From NCBI GenBank assembly GCA_035550375.1, contig DASZPH010000085.1:1-64000 (forward strand): a DNA stretch of 64,000 nt, given 5' to 3'. Position 1 is the stretch's first letter; every line of letters begins with the position of its first letter. The notes below the pieces were generated by a model. That model was not told the origin of the DNA. It saw nothing but the letters and a program-made list of their open reading frames with translations, and ran no database searches. The DNA is from DASSFG01 sp035550375. GTDB taxonomy: Bacteria > Planctomycetota > Planctomycetia > Pirellulales > JAICIG01. A program made the position numbers and the translations under genes. Below are positions 52,290 to 61,469 of this stretch, piece after piece.

Positions 52290-52596
52290 GCGGCATAACC
52301 TTTAGCCCGGATTATCTGTGTTAAGGCCGACTCAAGAACTGGCGTTCGAAAGGAACCGCCAGGGCGTTCGGGCCGATTCTCGGATCGCCTTTATGAAATC
52401 ATTTGAAGGTAAGACAAGCGATTCACAACCAGCACTGCCCCGCAGGCAGAAGGAAGAGGAGAGGACCGATCTGTGGTACGGGCGGCCCGCACGCCCTCCG
52501 GTCGGCCGCCCCATCGTTCCCGTGCATCCTGCTCAGCCGCTCCGCGCCGAAGATCTTCGTTGGACACAAGCAAAATCTTGGATGGCGGGCAAACCT
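52290..52596. other. Intergenic region without a supported gene
   Basis: About 300 bases between yidC and the phosphoesterase gene. I see no gene, RNA or repeat that I can support. Promoter elements for yidC may be here. Confidence 0.35.
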
Positions 52597-53346
52597 TCAA
52601 CGGCCTTCGCGAAGCCGATCGCCCAAAAAATTGTCCAATTCCGGCGTGGCGTAGATCTTCTGGATGGTCTTCTCAAACGGATACTCAACTCGGCGAAATT
52701 TTACGACGTCGTCCTCAATGACGACATAGCAGGCTCGCGGGTCGCCGTCGCGCGGCTGCCCCACCGATCCCACGTTGATCATCGTCTTCTCCGGCGTCAG
52801 ACGGTACTGATAGCCGATCTCCTCCGGGCTGAAGAAGCTGCAACTCTGCGTGAAGACGCCCGGTACGTGTGTATGCCCCTGGAAGCAATGCTGCTCGACC
52901 AACGAGAATAGTTTTTCCATTTTTCGTTGATTGTAAATGTCCTCAGGAAAAACGTATTCGTTGAGTGGGTTGCGCGGCGAACCATGCACGAAGAGGAAGC
53001 CGTTCTCGCGCCGATTGCGGGGGAGTTCGCCCAAAAAATCCCAGCGGCGGGCGTTGTCGGAGGGATTGCCCGGGCCGTTTTCAAGCTGCTCGCGCGTCCA
53101 GAAAATCGCCCGTTCCGCGCCGGAGTTGAAACCCTCTGGATCGAACAGCGCACCCTGGTCGTGGTTGCCCAGGATGCACACGTTCATCCTCATGACCAGG
53201 TCGATGCACTCGCGAGGATTGGGTCCGTAGCCGATAATGTCGCCAAGACAGTAGGTTTCGGTGATCCCCTGCTTGTCGATGTCCGCCAACACGGCCTCGA
53301 GCCCTTCGAGGTTGCTGTGGATATCACTGATCAAGGCCCGTTTCAC
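52597..53346 (-). CDS. Calcineurin-like metallophosphoesterase (YfcE/ApaH-like)
   Basis: 249 residues from ATG 53346. Metal-binding motifs in order: ALISDIHSNLEG (DxH), CLGDIIGYGPNP (GDxxG), CILGNHDQGAL (GNHD), FVHGSPRNP (H) and CFQGHTHVPG (GHTH). Enzymes of this type cleave phosphodiesters or dinucleotides; the substrate is unknown. The C-terminal part (NVGSVGQPRDGDPRACYVVI) is conserved in the family. Confidence 0.9.
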   Translation of the reverse strand: MKRALISDIHSNLEGLEAVLADIDKQGITETYCLGDIIGYGPNPRECIDLVMRMNVCILGNHDQGALFDPEGFNSGAERAIFWTREQLENGPGNPSDNARRWDFLGELPRNRRENGFLFVHGSPRNPLNEYVFPEDIYNQRKMEKLFSLVEQHCFQGHTHVPGVFTQSCSFFSPEEIGYQYRLTPEKTMINVGSVGQPRDGDPRACYVVIEDDVVKFRRVEYPFEKTIQKIYATPELDNFLGDRLREGR

Positions 53347-53521
53347 GCCGGTCGACCTGTAGAACTAAAAACAATCCTGCGCCCCCGCGGGCGGCTACCG
53401 GAAAAATCGCCACAAATCCAACGCGCAGTCTAAGTTAGCGTCGGACGACGGTCAAGACAGTGTACAAAACCGCCAAACCTATTATACGCTGCTCGACGCA
53501 GCGTTATCCATCGGAGAACCC

Positions 53522-54214
53522 TTGCGCATCCTGGCAATTGAAACCAGCAGTGCCGCCGGCAGCGTGGCGGCATTTTCTGACGGCAAACCTCTGGCCGAGT
53601 TGCGGCTGAACCCCGCCCAACGTGGTGCCCAGTCACTGGCCCCCGCCCTGGACGAGTTGTTGCGGCAGGCCGCCTGGAAGCCCCGCGACGTTCAGTTGGT
53701 CGCCGTCTCGGTCGGCCCCGGATCGTTTACCGCCCTGCGCGTCGGGGTTACCACGGCCAAGACCTTCGCCTACGCCGTATCGGCGGAAGTGCTCGCCCTC
53801 GACACGCTGGAGGTGATCGCGACCCAGGTCGACGCGCCGGCCGGTGAGAAGATCTCGACGGCCATCGACGCGCAGCGCGGCGACGTCTACGCCGCCAGCT
53901 TCCGTCGGCAAGCCCCCGGCGTGCTCGAGCGTCTGCAGCCGACCGCCATTCTCCCGGCCGACAAATGGATCGAGGGACTCTACCCAGAAACGGTGGTCAG
54001 CGGTCCGGCGCTGGAAAGGCTCGGCGCGCGGGTGCGCGCGACGGTTCGAGTTGCATCGCGCGAGATGTGGGTGCCTTCGGCCGGGGCGGTGGCCAGGCTG
54101 GCCGTCGTCAAGTACGCCGCAGGACAGCGCGACGACGTCTGGCGTCTCGTGCCGCACTACCTACGCCCCAGCGCCGCGGAGGAGAGACGCTCGCATGTGG
54201 GGCCGCCTGTTTAG
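53522..54214 (+). CDS. tsaB: tRNA threonylcarbamoyladenosine biosynthesis protein TsaB
   Basis: 230 residues from TTG 53522, with GGAG at 53514 upstream. The start RILAIETSSAAGSVAAF is the ASKHA phosphate-1 segment; VSVGPGSFTALRVGVTTAKT is the conserved TsaB motif 'GPGSFTGLRIG'. TsaB is the inactive partner of TsaD in forming t6A37 of tRNAs. Other members of the complex are not in the window. The gene is convergent with the amidohydrolase. Confidence 0.9.
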   Translation: MRILAIETSSAAGSVAAFSDGKPLAELRLNPAQRGAQSLAPALDELLRQAAWKPRDVQLVAVSVGPGSFTALRVGVTTAKTFAYAVSAEVLALDTLEVIATQVDAPAGEKISTAIDAQRGDVYAASFRRQAPGVLERLQPTAILPADKWIEGLYPETVVSGPALERLGARVRATVRVASREMWVPSAGAVARLAVVKYAAGQRDDVWRLVPHYLRPSAAEERRSHVGPPV

Positions 54215-54282
54215 GTCGCCATGCGCGGATTCACCGCGCGCTGTTTGGGGAGGCCGCTTGGTCGGGTCGCCCACGGCCAGTT

Positions 54283-55773
54283 CTAAGTCTGACCGACCGG
54301 CACGGTCGGTTGCCGGCCGTCTTCGACCCAGACCCAACCGTACTGCGTGTTGCTCGGCTCGGGATGGCGGCGATAGTGGTCGCGCACCTGGCTGAGCTTG
54401 TCGGCCGCGATCGCCCTTCGCTGGGCCGCCACGTCGACGCCGAACAGCTTCGCCGCGTTCAGCCCCAGAATCTGGCGTTTGATCTCGTCGGTCAGCTCCG
54501 GGTAACCGTGCTTCTCCACCAGCTCGTCCTTGATCTTCAGCCGCCTGAGGCGCTCGATCTGGCTCTGCGGGCTGCCGTTCCAGATCGAGTCCGTTCCCCA
54601 CAGAATGTGGTCGGCGCCCGCCACCTGGATCATCTGGGCCAGCATGTGCATGCAGACCTCGGGGGCGTAGGTCGAGGTCATGTTGAACGTGCCGCCCAAC
54701 TCGAAATAGATGTTCTTGATGTCGGGGTTGCGCTTCAAAATGCGCAGCACGTCGCTGGTCCAGGCGATTTCCTGGGGGTCGTCGGTCTTGCGGTCGACCA
54801 CCTTCTCGCCTTGGCCGGCCGCCAGCCAGCCGAAGCCGCGAAAGGCCGAGTGGTAGACGATGAAGTTGAGGTCGGGCCAGTCCTTGGCCGCCTTTTCCAG
54901 ATCGTGGGGCGTGCAGGCTTTTTCGTTGAACGCGCCCAGCGGCAGCCCCTTGTGAACGCACAAGTTTTTGATGCCCAGCGCACGGGTTTTCTCCCAGCAC
55001 GGGTAGGCGATCTTTTCGTCGTCCATGAACCAGGCGCCCTCGCCCAGTTCGGCGCCGGTGTACATCTTCCAGGCCTCGATTTTGAGCTCTTTGACCTGCC
55101 GCTCCATTTCGTCCAATTCCTTGGCGCCGAGGTTGGGCCGGACCAGGCCGTGTGACAGAACCCGGCGCGAACCCGCCAGACCGTTGACGAACTCGCGCGT
55201 GGCGACCATCTGGTCGGGCGGCAGCGGATTCTTGTCCCATTCGCGGCTGGGTACACCGCTGATGACGGCCATCACCGTGTCGCTGTCGCCGAAGACCTCT
55301 TTGACGTAGTGAGCCCGGTTGAGCTGCTCCATGGTCTCGTCGAGCGTCTTGGCCGGCCGCAGCAGCGTAAAGAAAGCGGTGGTGCGGCGCCCCTGCGGGG
55401 TGTCTTCGTACCACTTGCGGCTCACATCGACGTGGTGCGTCTGTACGTCGAAGATGAATTCGTTCTTGGGCCAGCGCTCTTCAAACGCCTGGGGGTCGTC
55501 AACCTCGTCGGCCGTGACGTCGTAGCAGTCGCCGAATACCTGGTTCAGGGCCACGAGCGCCGCGGCCATGCCGCTGCCCGTCCTGAAGAACTCGCGGCGG
55601 CTGAGGCCTTGCCGTTTGGCCGCGCGGTCGGCGATCGCGTCGAGGCGGGCCCGGTATTCACGCTGTCGAATTGAAGGAGGAGGCGGAACGAATTCCTCGT
55701 TGGAGGCAATCTGCGCCGGAATGGGGGGCGAGGTGTCATCGCGAGCATCAAGTTCACACTGTCGGATCCACAT
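54283..55773 (-). CDS. Amidohydrolase family protein (amidohydrolase_2 type) with internal Tat-like segment
   Basis: 496 residues. SRREFFRTGSGMAAALVALN near residue 60 is a twin-arginine-like signal that is unusually far from the start. The TIM-barrel hydrolase follows: EFIFDVQTHHVDVSRKWYED (HxH metal site), the SGVPSREWDKNPLPPDQ region, FIVYHSAFRGFG and ILWGTDSIWNGSPQSQIERL (the conserved Asp of 'GTDSIW'). YPELTDEIKRQILGLNAAKL is the usual C-terminal signature 'ilg.NaakL'. The substrate is not known; these enzymes decarboxylate or hydrolyse ring compounds. The far start could also be lower. Confidence 0.82.
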   Translation of the reverse strand: MWIRQCELDARDDTSPPIPAQIASNEEFVPPPPSIRQREYRARLDAIADRAAKRQGLSRREFFRTGSGMAAALVALNQVFGDCYDVTADEVDDPQAFEERWPKNEFIFDVQTHHVDVSRKWYEDTPQGRRTTAFFTLLRPAKTLDETMEQLNRAHYVKEVFGDSDTVMAVISGVPSREWDKNPLPPDQMVATREFVNGLAGSRRVLSHGLVRPNLGAKELDEMERQVKELKIEAWKMYTGAELGEGAWFMDDEKIAYPCWEKTRALGIKNLCVHKGLPLGAFNEKACTPHDLEKAAKDWPDLNFIVYHSAFRGFGWLAAGQGEKVVDRKTDDPQEIAWTSDVLRILKRNPDIKNIYFELGGTFNMTSTYAPEVCMHMLAQMIQVAGADHILWGTDSIWNGSPQSQIERLRRLKIKDELVEKHGYPELTDEIKRQILGLNAAKLFGVDVAAQRRAIAADKLSQVRDHYRRHPEPSNTQYGWVWVEDGRQPTVPVGQT

Positions 55774-55807
55774 TTGATTTTCTCCCAGGCTCTCGCTCGA
55801 AGGCGAC

Positions 55808-56734
55808 TCACGGGCGATCGCTCGCCGCGCGCTCGATCGCTCGCAAGAGCGACCGTTCGTCGGGAGCGTCCTGACCTAATTCCCAAACCATGACCCCGCA
55901 GAGCTTCTGGTCGATGGCCAGTCGCGTTTTGCGGCGAATCGTTTCCGGACCGTTGAAATAGATGCCGTCGACCTCGTCGCTCGTTGGCGGCGGGTCGTGC
56001 TTTTGCACAATCTGGCCATAGGTCAGCGACTTCGCGGGACCGTCCACTTGCCTGCCGTAAAACGGCACGCCCAAACAAATCTTCCCGGCCGGCACGCCCA
56101 TCTTGATCAGCCGCTCGACGGCCGACACGGCGTACTCATACGTCGAATGCCGCTTTGGCGCATCGTAGGCCATCAAGTGCACGCGGTCGACCGCCTCGAT
56201 GGCCGCGGGGGACAGCACTTGCCAGTCGGCGATGGCCACGGTTACGAGAAGCCCCGTCTTCTTCAGTTCGACAATCAGCTTGCCGTAGTTCTCCCGCTGG
56301 ACTTCGTCGGCCGGGTGCTCCCAGTCGAGATCGACGCCGTCGAACTGGTTCTCGTGGCAGAACCTGGCGAGGTTGGCGACGAAAGCCTGACGCGTCTTCT
56401 CCGAAGCGGCGATTTGCGAAAAGCCGGCCGATCGCTCCCAGCCGCCGACGCACAGCGACAGCGTCAAACGATGTTTCGCTTTGATCGCCTGCAGCTTCGC
56501 GAGATCGTCGCCGTGCAGGCCATCGCGTTTCAAGTCGCCCTGCCCGGTCGGCTCAACCGAGAAATAGATGAGGTCGGTGCAAGGGCGCGCCTTGTCCGGA
56601 TCGAACGCCGAAAGGCGATAGTCGGGCAAGTAACCCACGATGTGAAAAGCCGGCTTTTCGTCGGCCGCCGGCGCAGCGGCAACCAGGGCGGCGATGAAAC
56701 AGGCTAGCGGCAAGGCACACGAATGGCGGTGCAT
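55808..56734 (-). CDS. Exported glycoside hydrolase family 18 protein
   Basis: 308 residues. The start ALPLACFIAALVAAAPAA is a signal peptide. FHIVGYLPDYRLSAFDPDKA is the first barrel strand; FDGVDLDWEHP is the catalytic DxxDxDxE with Glu as acid. VTVAIADWQVLSPAAIEAVD, RVHLMAYDAPK and CLGVPFYGRQVDG complete the barrel. It probably hydrolyses chitin-type beta-1,4-GlcNAc chains. A stand-alone domain without carbohydrate-binding module. Confidence 0.92.
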   Translation of the reverse strand: MHRHSCALPLACFIAALVAAAPAADEKPAFHIVGYLPDYRLSAFDPDKARPCTDLIYFSVEPTGQGDLKRDGLHGDDLAKLQAIKAKHRLTLSLCVGGWERSAGFSQIAASEKTRQAFVANLARFCHENQFDGVDLDWEHPADEVQRENYGKLIVELKKTGLLVTVAIADWQVLSPAAIEAVDRVHLMAYDAPKRHSTYEYAVSAVERLIKMGVPAGKICLGVPFYGRQVDGPAKSLTYGQIVQKHDPPPTSDEVDGIYFNGPETIRRKTRLAIDQKLCGVMVWELGQDAPDERSLLRAIERAASDRP

Positions 56735-56752
56735 GGTCCGGCCGAGATCAAG

Positions 56753-57727
56753 CTATTTTGATGTAACCCAGCCGACAATTCGGCTGTCGAGCCAGCGGTC
56801 GTTTCCTTCTCGCCAGCCGACGAAGCCAAGATGGCCTCCGTGCGGCGTGATTTCAAGCTCCACGCTGGGACAGTCTCGCAGCCGTTCCAGGGGAGCGGCC
56901 GGTACGAGCGGGTCGTCCTGGGCGGCAATCACCAGGGCCGGCTTGCGGATCCCGCCGCAGACACGGATGGCGCTGGCCAGCCGGTAATAGTCGACCGCGC
57001 GGCCGAAGCCACACACCGGCGCCGTGAAGACGTCGTCAAACTCGAACAGGCTTTGCGGCATTCGGCGCATTTCGACTGGCGGCAGATCGGGCATCGCCCG
57101 TTGTCGCTCGTAGACTTGTCGTACCAGACGGCGGACAAAGTACCATTCATACGGACGATTCCAGTAGCGGTGCAGTTGCTCGACGGCCGGCAGAAGGTCA
57201 AACGGCGGACAAACGGCCACGGCCCTGTCGAGGTGGCCGCAGCGCGCGTCGCCCAGCTCGCCGAGCAACTTCAGCGTGATATTTCCCCCCAACGAAAAAC
57301 CGACGAGCGCCGCCGGCGAACCCGGACAGAGTTCGGCGATCTTCTCCAACGCGGCAGCCGCGTCTTCCGAGCGACCGCTGTGATAAGGCTGCCGTGCCAA
57401 CCCAACACCCGCGCCGCAGCCCCTCAAATCCATGCGGAAAGCTCGCACCCCTCGCCGCTCGAGCCTGTGTGCGATCCGCATCATGTAGCCGCTTTGATGG
57501 CAGCCGCTCAGCCCGTGAATGAGCAGGGCCACGCGATCCCCCGTCTGCCAGCTTGCCGGACAGTCGTCGTGCAGCACGATCCGGTCGCCGTCGGCCAGCG
57601 TCAGCACGTGCTGCCGCGCCCGATAGGCAAATCGCTCTCCCGGCAGGTAGACGCCAGCGAGCGTCTGCGCGTGCCCGCCGCGCAGTAGCGGATGTGGACG
57701 GAACGTATTTTGATCGCCGGCAAACAT
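56753..57727 (-). CDS. Alpha/beta hydrolase of the YheT/EMB8 family
   Basis: 324 residues from ATG 57727 (MFAGDQNTFRPHPLLRGGHA). The HPLLRGGHAQTL start is the signature of the YheT family. RVALLIHGLSGCHQSGYM is the oxyanion strand, ALVGFSLGGNITLKLLGE the nucleophile elbow (GFSLG, Ser), and ITPHGGHLGFV holds the catalytic His. The Asp lies in AAQDDPLVPA. Esterase role is inferred; the substrate is unknown. Confidence 0.9.
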   Translation of the reverse strand: MFAGDQNTFRPHPLLRGGHAQTLAGVYLPGERFAYRARQHVLTLADGDRIVLHDDCPASWQTGDRVALLIHGLSGCHQSGYMMRIAHRLERRGVRAFRMDLRGCGAGVGLARQPYHSGRSEDAAAALEKIAELCPGSPAALVGFSLGGNITLKLLGELGDARCGHLDRAVAVCPPFDLLPAVEQLHRYWNRPYEWYFVRRLVRQVYERQRAMPDLPPVEMRRMPQSLFEFDDVFTAPVCGFGRAVDYYRLASAIRVCGGIRKPALVIAAQDDPLVPAAPLERLRDCPSVELEITPHGGHLGFVGWREGNDRWLDSRIVGWVTSK

Positions 57728-57786
57728 TATCCGCAATTTGCCATGAGCCGGGACAGAAATCAAACTGACGGGGCTGGTCCTGGGGG

Positions 57787-57845
57787 GATGAGCTTCCTAG
57801 CCCGTCACCAGCGACGTGGACGGCCTGGGAAGGCCATCCTCCGTG
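57787..57845. repeat. Interspersed hairpin repeat, copy 2
   Basis: GCTTCCTAGCCCGTC, a loop, GGACGGCCTGGGAAGGCC and ATCCTCCGTGA match the repeat at 49855-49935 in order and hairpin plan. It lies between the YheT-like gene and the small membrane protein gene. Confidence 0.65.
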
Positions 57846-57893
57846 ACGCCCTGCCCAGTAACTCGCGCCGCTATTTAACGAACCGGATCAGCG

Positions 57894-58406
57894 ATGCAGG
57901 ACAAAGAACCTTTTCAAGAACCGGGTTGCCTGCGTCTCGGGTTGCAATTGATCGGCGCCGCGGCGTGGCTGGCCGTCATCGCGGCCATACTCACCGGTTT
58001 GTCGCGCAACTCCTTTCTTGTCATGTACGCAGCGACGGTGTGCGGCGCTTTGGCCACGTCGGCCCTGGCGCTGATGTGGCTCCTCCCGTGGGCCATGAAC
58101 ACCGAGGCGCCCCGCAAGCAGTTCCGTCTTGCTTCGGCTTTCTATTTCATGACGCTTGTCGCCGTTTATCTGGCCGCCATCCGCTGGGTCGTCGTCCAGG
58201 TCGAGAGACAAATGGCCCAGGAAGGCGTCCGTGAATCGCTACCGTGGCAAGCCGTCATGGCGATGGGCGCTGGAGTGACCTTATTCCTGGTCATCACCTA
58301 TCCTTGGGTATTGCGCCTGGCCGAGTCCTTGATGTGGCTGGCGGTCTGGATCGTGCGTTGGCCGCCGGCGCGGCGCTGCCTCAAGTTCTGCCTGCGGCGA
58401 AAGTAG
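57894..58406 (+). CDS. Four-helix membrane protein of unknown function
   Basis: 170 residues from ATG 57894. Four membrane segments: LQLIGAAAWLAVIAAILTG, YAATVCGALATSALALMWLL, SAFYFMTLVAVYLAAIRWVV and QAVMAMGAGVTLFLVITYPW, with a final helix and basic end (RWPPARRCLKFCLRRK). No motif of a known family was seen. The neighbours are unrelated enzymes. Confidence 0.7.
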   Translation: MQDKEPFQEPGCLRLGLQLIGAAAWLAVIAAILTGLSRNSFLVMYAATVCGALATSALALMWLLPWAMNTEAPRKQFRLASAFYFMTLVAVYLAAIRWVVVQVERQMAQEGVRESLPWQAVMAMGAGVTLFLVITYPWVLRLAESLMWLAVWIVRWPPARRCLKFCLRRK

Positions 58407-58476
58407 CCCCGGCACTCCGTGACGGGGAAGCGGTCGCCAAGCGGCCGCCCTCTCCACCGCGGAGCGGCGGAGCCAA

Positions 58477-59514
58477 CTAGGTCTTGCTCACGCGCGGCTG
58501 GACGGCCAGCTCAAACTGCCGACCGCCGCGCACGACGGTCAGCATGACCGGGCCGCCGCCGGCACGCGATAGCAGCCGGTGCATGTCGTCCAGGCTGGCG
58601 ACGAGCCGGCCGTTGATGGCCATGATCAGGTCTCCCTCCCGAACGCCGGCGCCGTCTGCCGCGCCGCCCCGCTCGACGCCCACGACTTCGACCGCCAGAT
58701 CGACGAGCAGGTCGAGTCGCCGGGCCAGCTCGCGGCCGACGGGGCGCATCGTGAGCGAAAGGCCGAGCGCCGGCCGGCGCACGCGGCCGTGCGCGAGCAG
58801 TTCACCGGCCACCCAGCGCGCCGTGTCGGCCGGCACCGCAAAACCGAGCCCCTGAGCCATCGCGATGATGGCCGTGTTGATGCCCACGACGCGGCCGCGG
58901 GAGTCGAGCAGCGGCCCTCCGGAGTTGCCGGGATTTAAAGGGGCCGTGTGTTGCACCACGTTCTCGATCAGCCGTCCTTGCTGGCTGCGCAGCGAGCGCC
59001 CCTGGGCGCTGACCACGCCGGTGGTCACCGTCGATTGAAAGCCGAAAGGGTTCCCCATGGCGATCACGAGCTGGCCCACCCGCAGGCCGGCCGACTCACC
59101 CATCGGCGCCGCGGGCAAATCGCGGGCCGCCACGCGCAACAGGGCCAGGTCGGTCGCGGGGTCGTCTCCGATAACATCGGCCTCCAGGACGTCGCCGTCG
59201 TGAGTGGTGACGGCCACTCGCTCCTGGCCGCCCACGACGTGGCTGTTGGTCAGAGCAAACCCGTCGGGCGTGATCAACACTCCCGAACCGACGCCCCCCG
59301 ACTCCTGGCCGCGTCGCCGCGCCACGGCGACCACGGCGGGGCCGATGGAGTCGACCACGCCGATTACCGCCCGTGAGTAAGCGTCGAGCAATTCGGCGTC
59401 GGCCGATTCGGCCGGGCGGGTCGGCGGCTTGCCGAACGCGTCGTCGCCCGCCCCGCCACCCCCCCCAGCGAGCCAATGGGGCTGCCGGTACAAACCTGAT
59501 CTCGATGGTTTCAC
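58477..59514 (-). CDS. HtrA/DegP-type serine protease with PDZ domain
   Basis: 345 residues from GTG 59514, which is preceded by GGAGAG at six bases; a start 33 bases further up (ATG 59547) is possible. The trypsin-like triad is His in LTNSHVVGG, Asp in DDPATDLALLRV, Ser in PLNPGNSGGPLLDS. A PDZ domain follows (VEVVGVERGGAADGAGVREG, then DLIMAINGRLVASLDDMHRL). No clear signal peptide was seen at the start, which is Gly-rich. It handles misfolded or regulatory substrates. Confidence 0.88.
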   Translation of the reverse strand: MKPSRSGLYRQPHWLAGGGGGAGDDAFGKPPTRPAESADAELLDAYSRAVIGVVDSIGPAVVAVARRRGQESGGVGSGVLITPDGFALTNSHVVGGQERVAVTTHDGDVLEADVIGDDPATDLALLRVAARDLPAAPMGESAGLRVGQLVIAMGNPFGFQSTVTTGVVSAQGRSLRSQQGRLIENVVQHTAPLNPGNSGGPLLDSRGRVVGINTAIIAMAQGLGFAVPADTARWVAGELLAHGRVRRPALGLSLTMRPVGRELARRLDLLVDLAVEVVGVERGGAADGAGVREGDLIMAINGRLVASLDDMHRLLSRAGGGPVMLTVVRGGRQFELAVQPRVSKT

Positions 59515-59617
59515 GCAAATCTCTCCGTGTTCGAATGACCGCATCAAAGCTGTAGTCCTTGCTTAATCGTATGGCGGCGGTCGAGAGGGGCGTCCGATGC
59601 TCCTGACGGGCAAGACG

Positions 59618-59857
59618 TTACGGCGGATCGTAGCCACCCGGGTGGAACGGGTGGCAGCGGCAGATGCGGAGCACGCCTCGCCACGCGCCTCGCCACGCGC
59701 CGTATTTTTGAACGGCACCGATGAAATAATTGCTGCACGTCGGAGTGAAGCGGCACTGACGGCCGATAAAAGGGCTCAGCGTCCATTGGTAAAGCCGCAC
59801 GAGCCCGATTAACGCCAAGCTGGGAAGACTGACCACGATTTCGCCCAGACGGCTCAT
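59618..59857 (-). CDS. yidD: Membrane protein insertion efficiency factor YidD
   Basis: 79 residues from ATG 59857, which overlaps the rnpA stop (ATGA). The signature RLYQWTLSPFIGRQCRFTPTC, then CSNYFIGAVQKYGAWRGAWR and RICRCHPFHPGGYDPP, is diagnostic of YidD. GAWR occurs twice in tandem because of a 12-bp duplication. YidD helps YidC; here yidC lies elsewhere (49938) rather than right after yidD as in many bacteria. Confidence 0.93.
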   Translation of the reverse strand: MSRLGEIVVSLPSLALIGLVRLYQWTLSPFIGRQCRFTPTCSNYFIGAVQKYGAWRGAWRGVLRICRCHPFHPGGYDPP

Positions 59858-60234
59858 GTTCTGTTGCGATCGAGTTTTCTGGCGGCCCGCCGCGCGACGC
59901 CGACCAACGACTCCATAACGGTCGAGAGGTCGACCGCGACCCCGGCCCGCGGTACGACGACCAGGTCGACCCCCTGGGGCAGTTCGGGCCGGCGCAGGCG
60001 AAACGCCTCGCGCAACAGCCGCTTCCAGCGGTTGCGGACGACGGCGCCCCCCACCTTGCGAGACACCGAGAGACCCAACCGCGGATGGCCCAACTCGTTC
60101 TCGCACGAATGAACGATCAGCGTGTCGTCGGAGGCCACGCAGCGCCGCCGATAGACGCGTTGGAAGTCGCGGCCGCTGCGCAAACGGTACTGCGGCCTGA
60201 AGCGCTGGTCGATCGCGGCGTGGTCAGTCTTCAT
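59854..60234 (-). CDS. rnpA: Ribonuclease P protein component
   Basis: 126 residues from ATG 60234. RPQYRLRSGRDFQRVYRRRC, then RLGLSVSRKVGGAVVRNRWK with RLLREAFRLRRPELPQGVDL and VVVPRAGV is the RnpA fold with the conserved RNR motif (VVRNRWKRLLRE). It binds RNase P RNA for tRNA 5' processing. The gene rpmH, commonly just upstream, is missing here; a small membrane protein gene and a chaperone gene are its neighbours. Confidence 0.93.
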   Translation of the reverse strand: MKTDHAAIDQRFRPQYRLRSGRDFQRVYRRRCVASDDTLIVHSCENELGHPRLGLSVSRKVGGAVVRNRWKRLLREAFRLRRPELPQGVDLVVVPRAGVAVDLSTVMESLVGVARRAARKLDRNRT

Positions 60235-60523
60235 CGTCTGCCACCTCCCCCGAGTCCCCGGCTGCGTTGCCTGGATGCGGTGCCTCGCTTTCCAGCGGCC
60301 GCTTGTACCAGGCGTCGTCGAGCGGTTTACTCGGGCCGCAACGATGCCTGGCGCGTCGCTTGGCCGCAATTCCGCCCAGGATCACCATCGCAATCAGGCC
60401 GATGCCCAGGGCCACGATGCCCAGAATCGCCAGAATCAGCTTGGCCCGCACCGGAGGCGGTAACACGGCGGCCAAAGGGGGCAAGGAAAGTCGCAAATCC
60501 CGGGCATCCTTCTTGACCAACAA
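60224..60523 (-). CDS. Small single-helix membrane protein
   Basis: About 99 residues from TTG 60523; an ATG at 60571 would overlap the chaperone gene by 47 bases. The one membrane helix is LILAILGIVALGIGLIAMVI. The rest is a basic then acidic tail (KRRARHRCGPSKP ... GEVADDED). It overlaps the start of rnpA by 11 bases. No family is recognised. Confidence 0.5.
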   Translation of the reverse strand: MLVKKDARDLRLSLPPLAAVLPPPVRAKLILAILGIVALGIGLIAMVILGGIAAKRRARHRCGPSKPLDDAWYKRPLESEAPHPGNAAGDSGEVADDED

Positions 60524-60524
60524 C

Positions 60525-61469
60525 TTACCAACGCAGGTCGCCGCGGGGTTGAAGCGGCCAACGCGTGTCAATTTCTCTGATCTGGGCCAGCGCCGCCTCG
60601 TCGAGTTGGTGCGGAATCATGATCTGCACCTCGGCAATCAGGTCGCCCGGCGGCCGGTCGCCGGCGGCCACTCCGTGCCCCTTGATCCGCAGCTTGGCGC
60701 CGCTGGAACTGCCCGGCGGGATACGCAAGGAAACCGTTCCCTTGGGCGTCGGCACGTCGACCTTGGCCCCTTCGGCCGCCTCCCGTAGCGTAACGGGAAC
60801 ACGGACGTAGAGGTTGTCGCCCTTGCGGGTGAAATACGGATGCGTCGCCACGCGGACCGTCACCAGGAGGTTGCCTCGCGGGCCGCCGTTGAGACCCGGC
60901 TCCCCCCGGCCGCGCAGCCGAAGTTTCTTGCCGTCTTCGATGCCGGGCGGAATGCGGACCGTGAGCGATTCGGCCTGACCGTCCTCGCGCTGGAGCGTAA
61001 GTTGCGTCTCGCCGCCGGTGACCGCCAGCTTGAAGGGAATCTCCACTTCGGCCGACACGTCGGGTCCGGCGGCCGTGCGAGCGCGTCGTTCTCCTCCTCC
61101 TCGGCCGCGGCGCATCTGGCTGAAGATGTCGCCAAAGCCGCCTGGCGCGGCGCCCCCGCCGAAGAACTGGGCGAAGTCAAAACCCTCTGGTCCGGCGGTG
61201 TGCGACCACGTCGTTCCCTCCCGCGGTCCGCCCCCTTGCGCGGCCTGCTCAAAGGCGCTGCCGTAGCGATCGTACATCTCGCGCTTCTTGGGGTCTTTCA
61301 GCACATCGTAGGCTGACTGAATCGCCTGGAATTTTTTCTTGGCCGTTTTATCGTCGGGGTTGACGTCGGGGTGGTATTTGCGCGCCAACTTGGCGTAGGC
61401 CTTGTCGATCTCGGCCTGCGATGCGCCGCGGCTGATTCCCAGCGTTTTGTAATAGTCTTCTTCTGCCAT
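60525..61469 (-). CDS. DnaJ/CbpA-type co-chaperone
   Basis: 314 residues from ATG 61469. The J domain is EDYYKTLGISRGASQAEIDK, ending with HPD in ARKYHPDVNPDD. A Gly/Phe-rich link and two beta-sandwich substrate domains (GRGGGERRARTAAG, RIPPGIEDGKKLRLRGRGEP, VRVPVTLREAAEGAKVDVPT, RIPPGSSSGAKLRIKGHG) follow, with no Cys-rich zinc region, so it is of the CbpA/type B kind. It stimulates DnaK; dnaK is not in the window. Confidence 0.93.
   Translation of the reverse strand: MAEEDYYKTLGISRGASQAEIDKAYAKLARKYHPDVNPDDKTAKKKFQAIQSAYDVLKDPKKREMYDRYGSAFEQAAQGGGPREGTTWSHTAGPEGFDFAQFFGGGAAPGGFGDIFSQMRRGRGGGERRARTAAGPDVSAEVEIPFKLAVTGGETQLTLQREDGQAESLTVRIPPGIEDGKKLRLRGRGEPGLNGGPRGNLLVTVRVATHPYFTRKGDNLYVRVPVTLREAAEGAKVDVPTPKGTVSLRIPPGSSSGAKLRIKGHGVAAGDRPPGDLIAEVQIMIPHQLDEAALAQIREIDTRWPLQPRGDLRW

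Noticed and set aside
52318..52911. Plus-strand frame of about 197 codons between yidC and the phosphoesterase gene
   Set aside because: It runs mostly opposite the phosphoesterase gene, whose motifs are clear.
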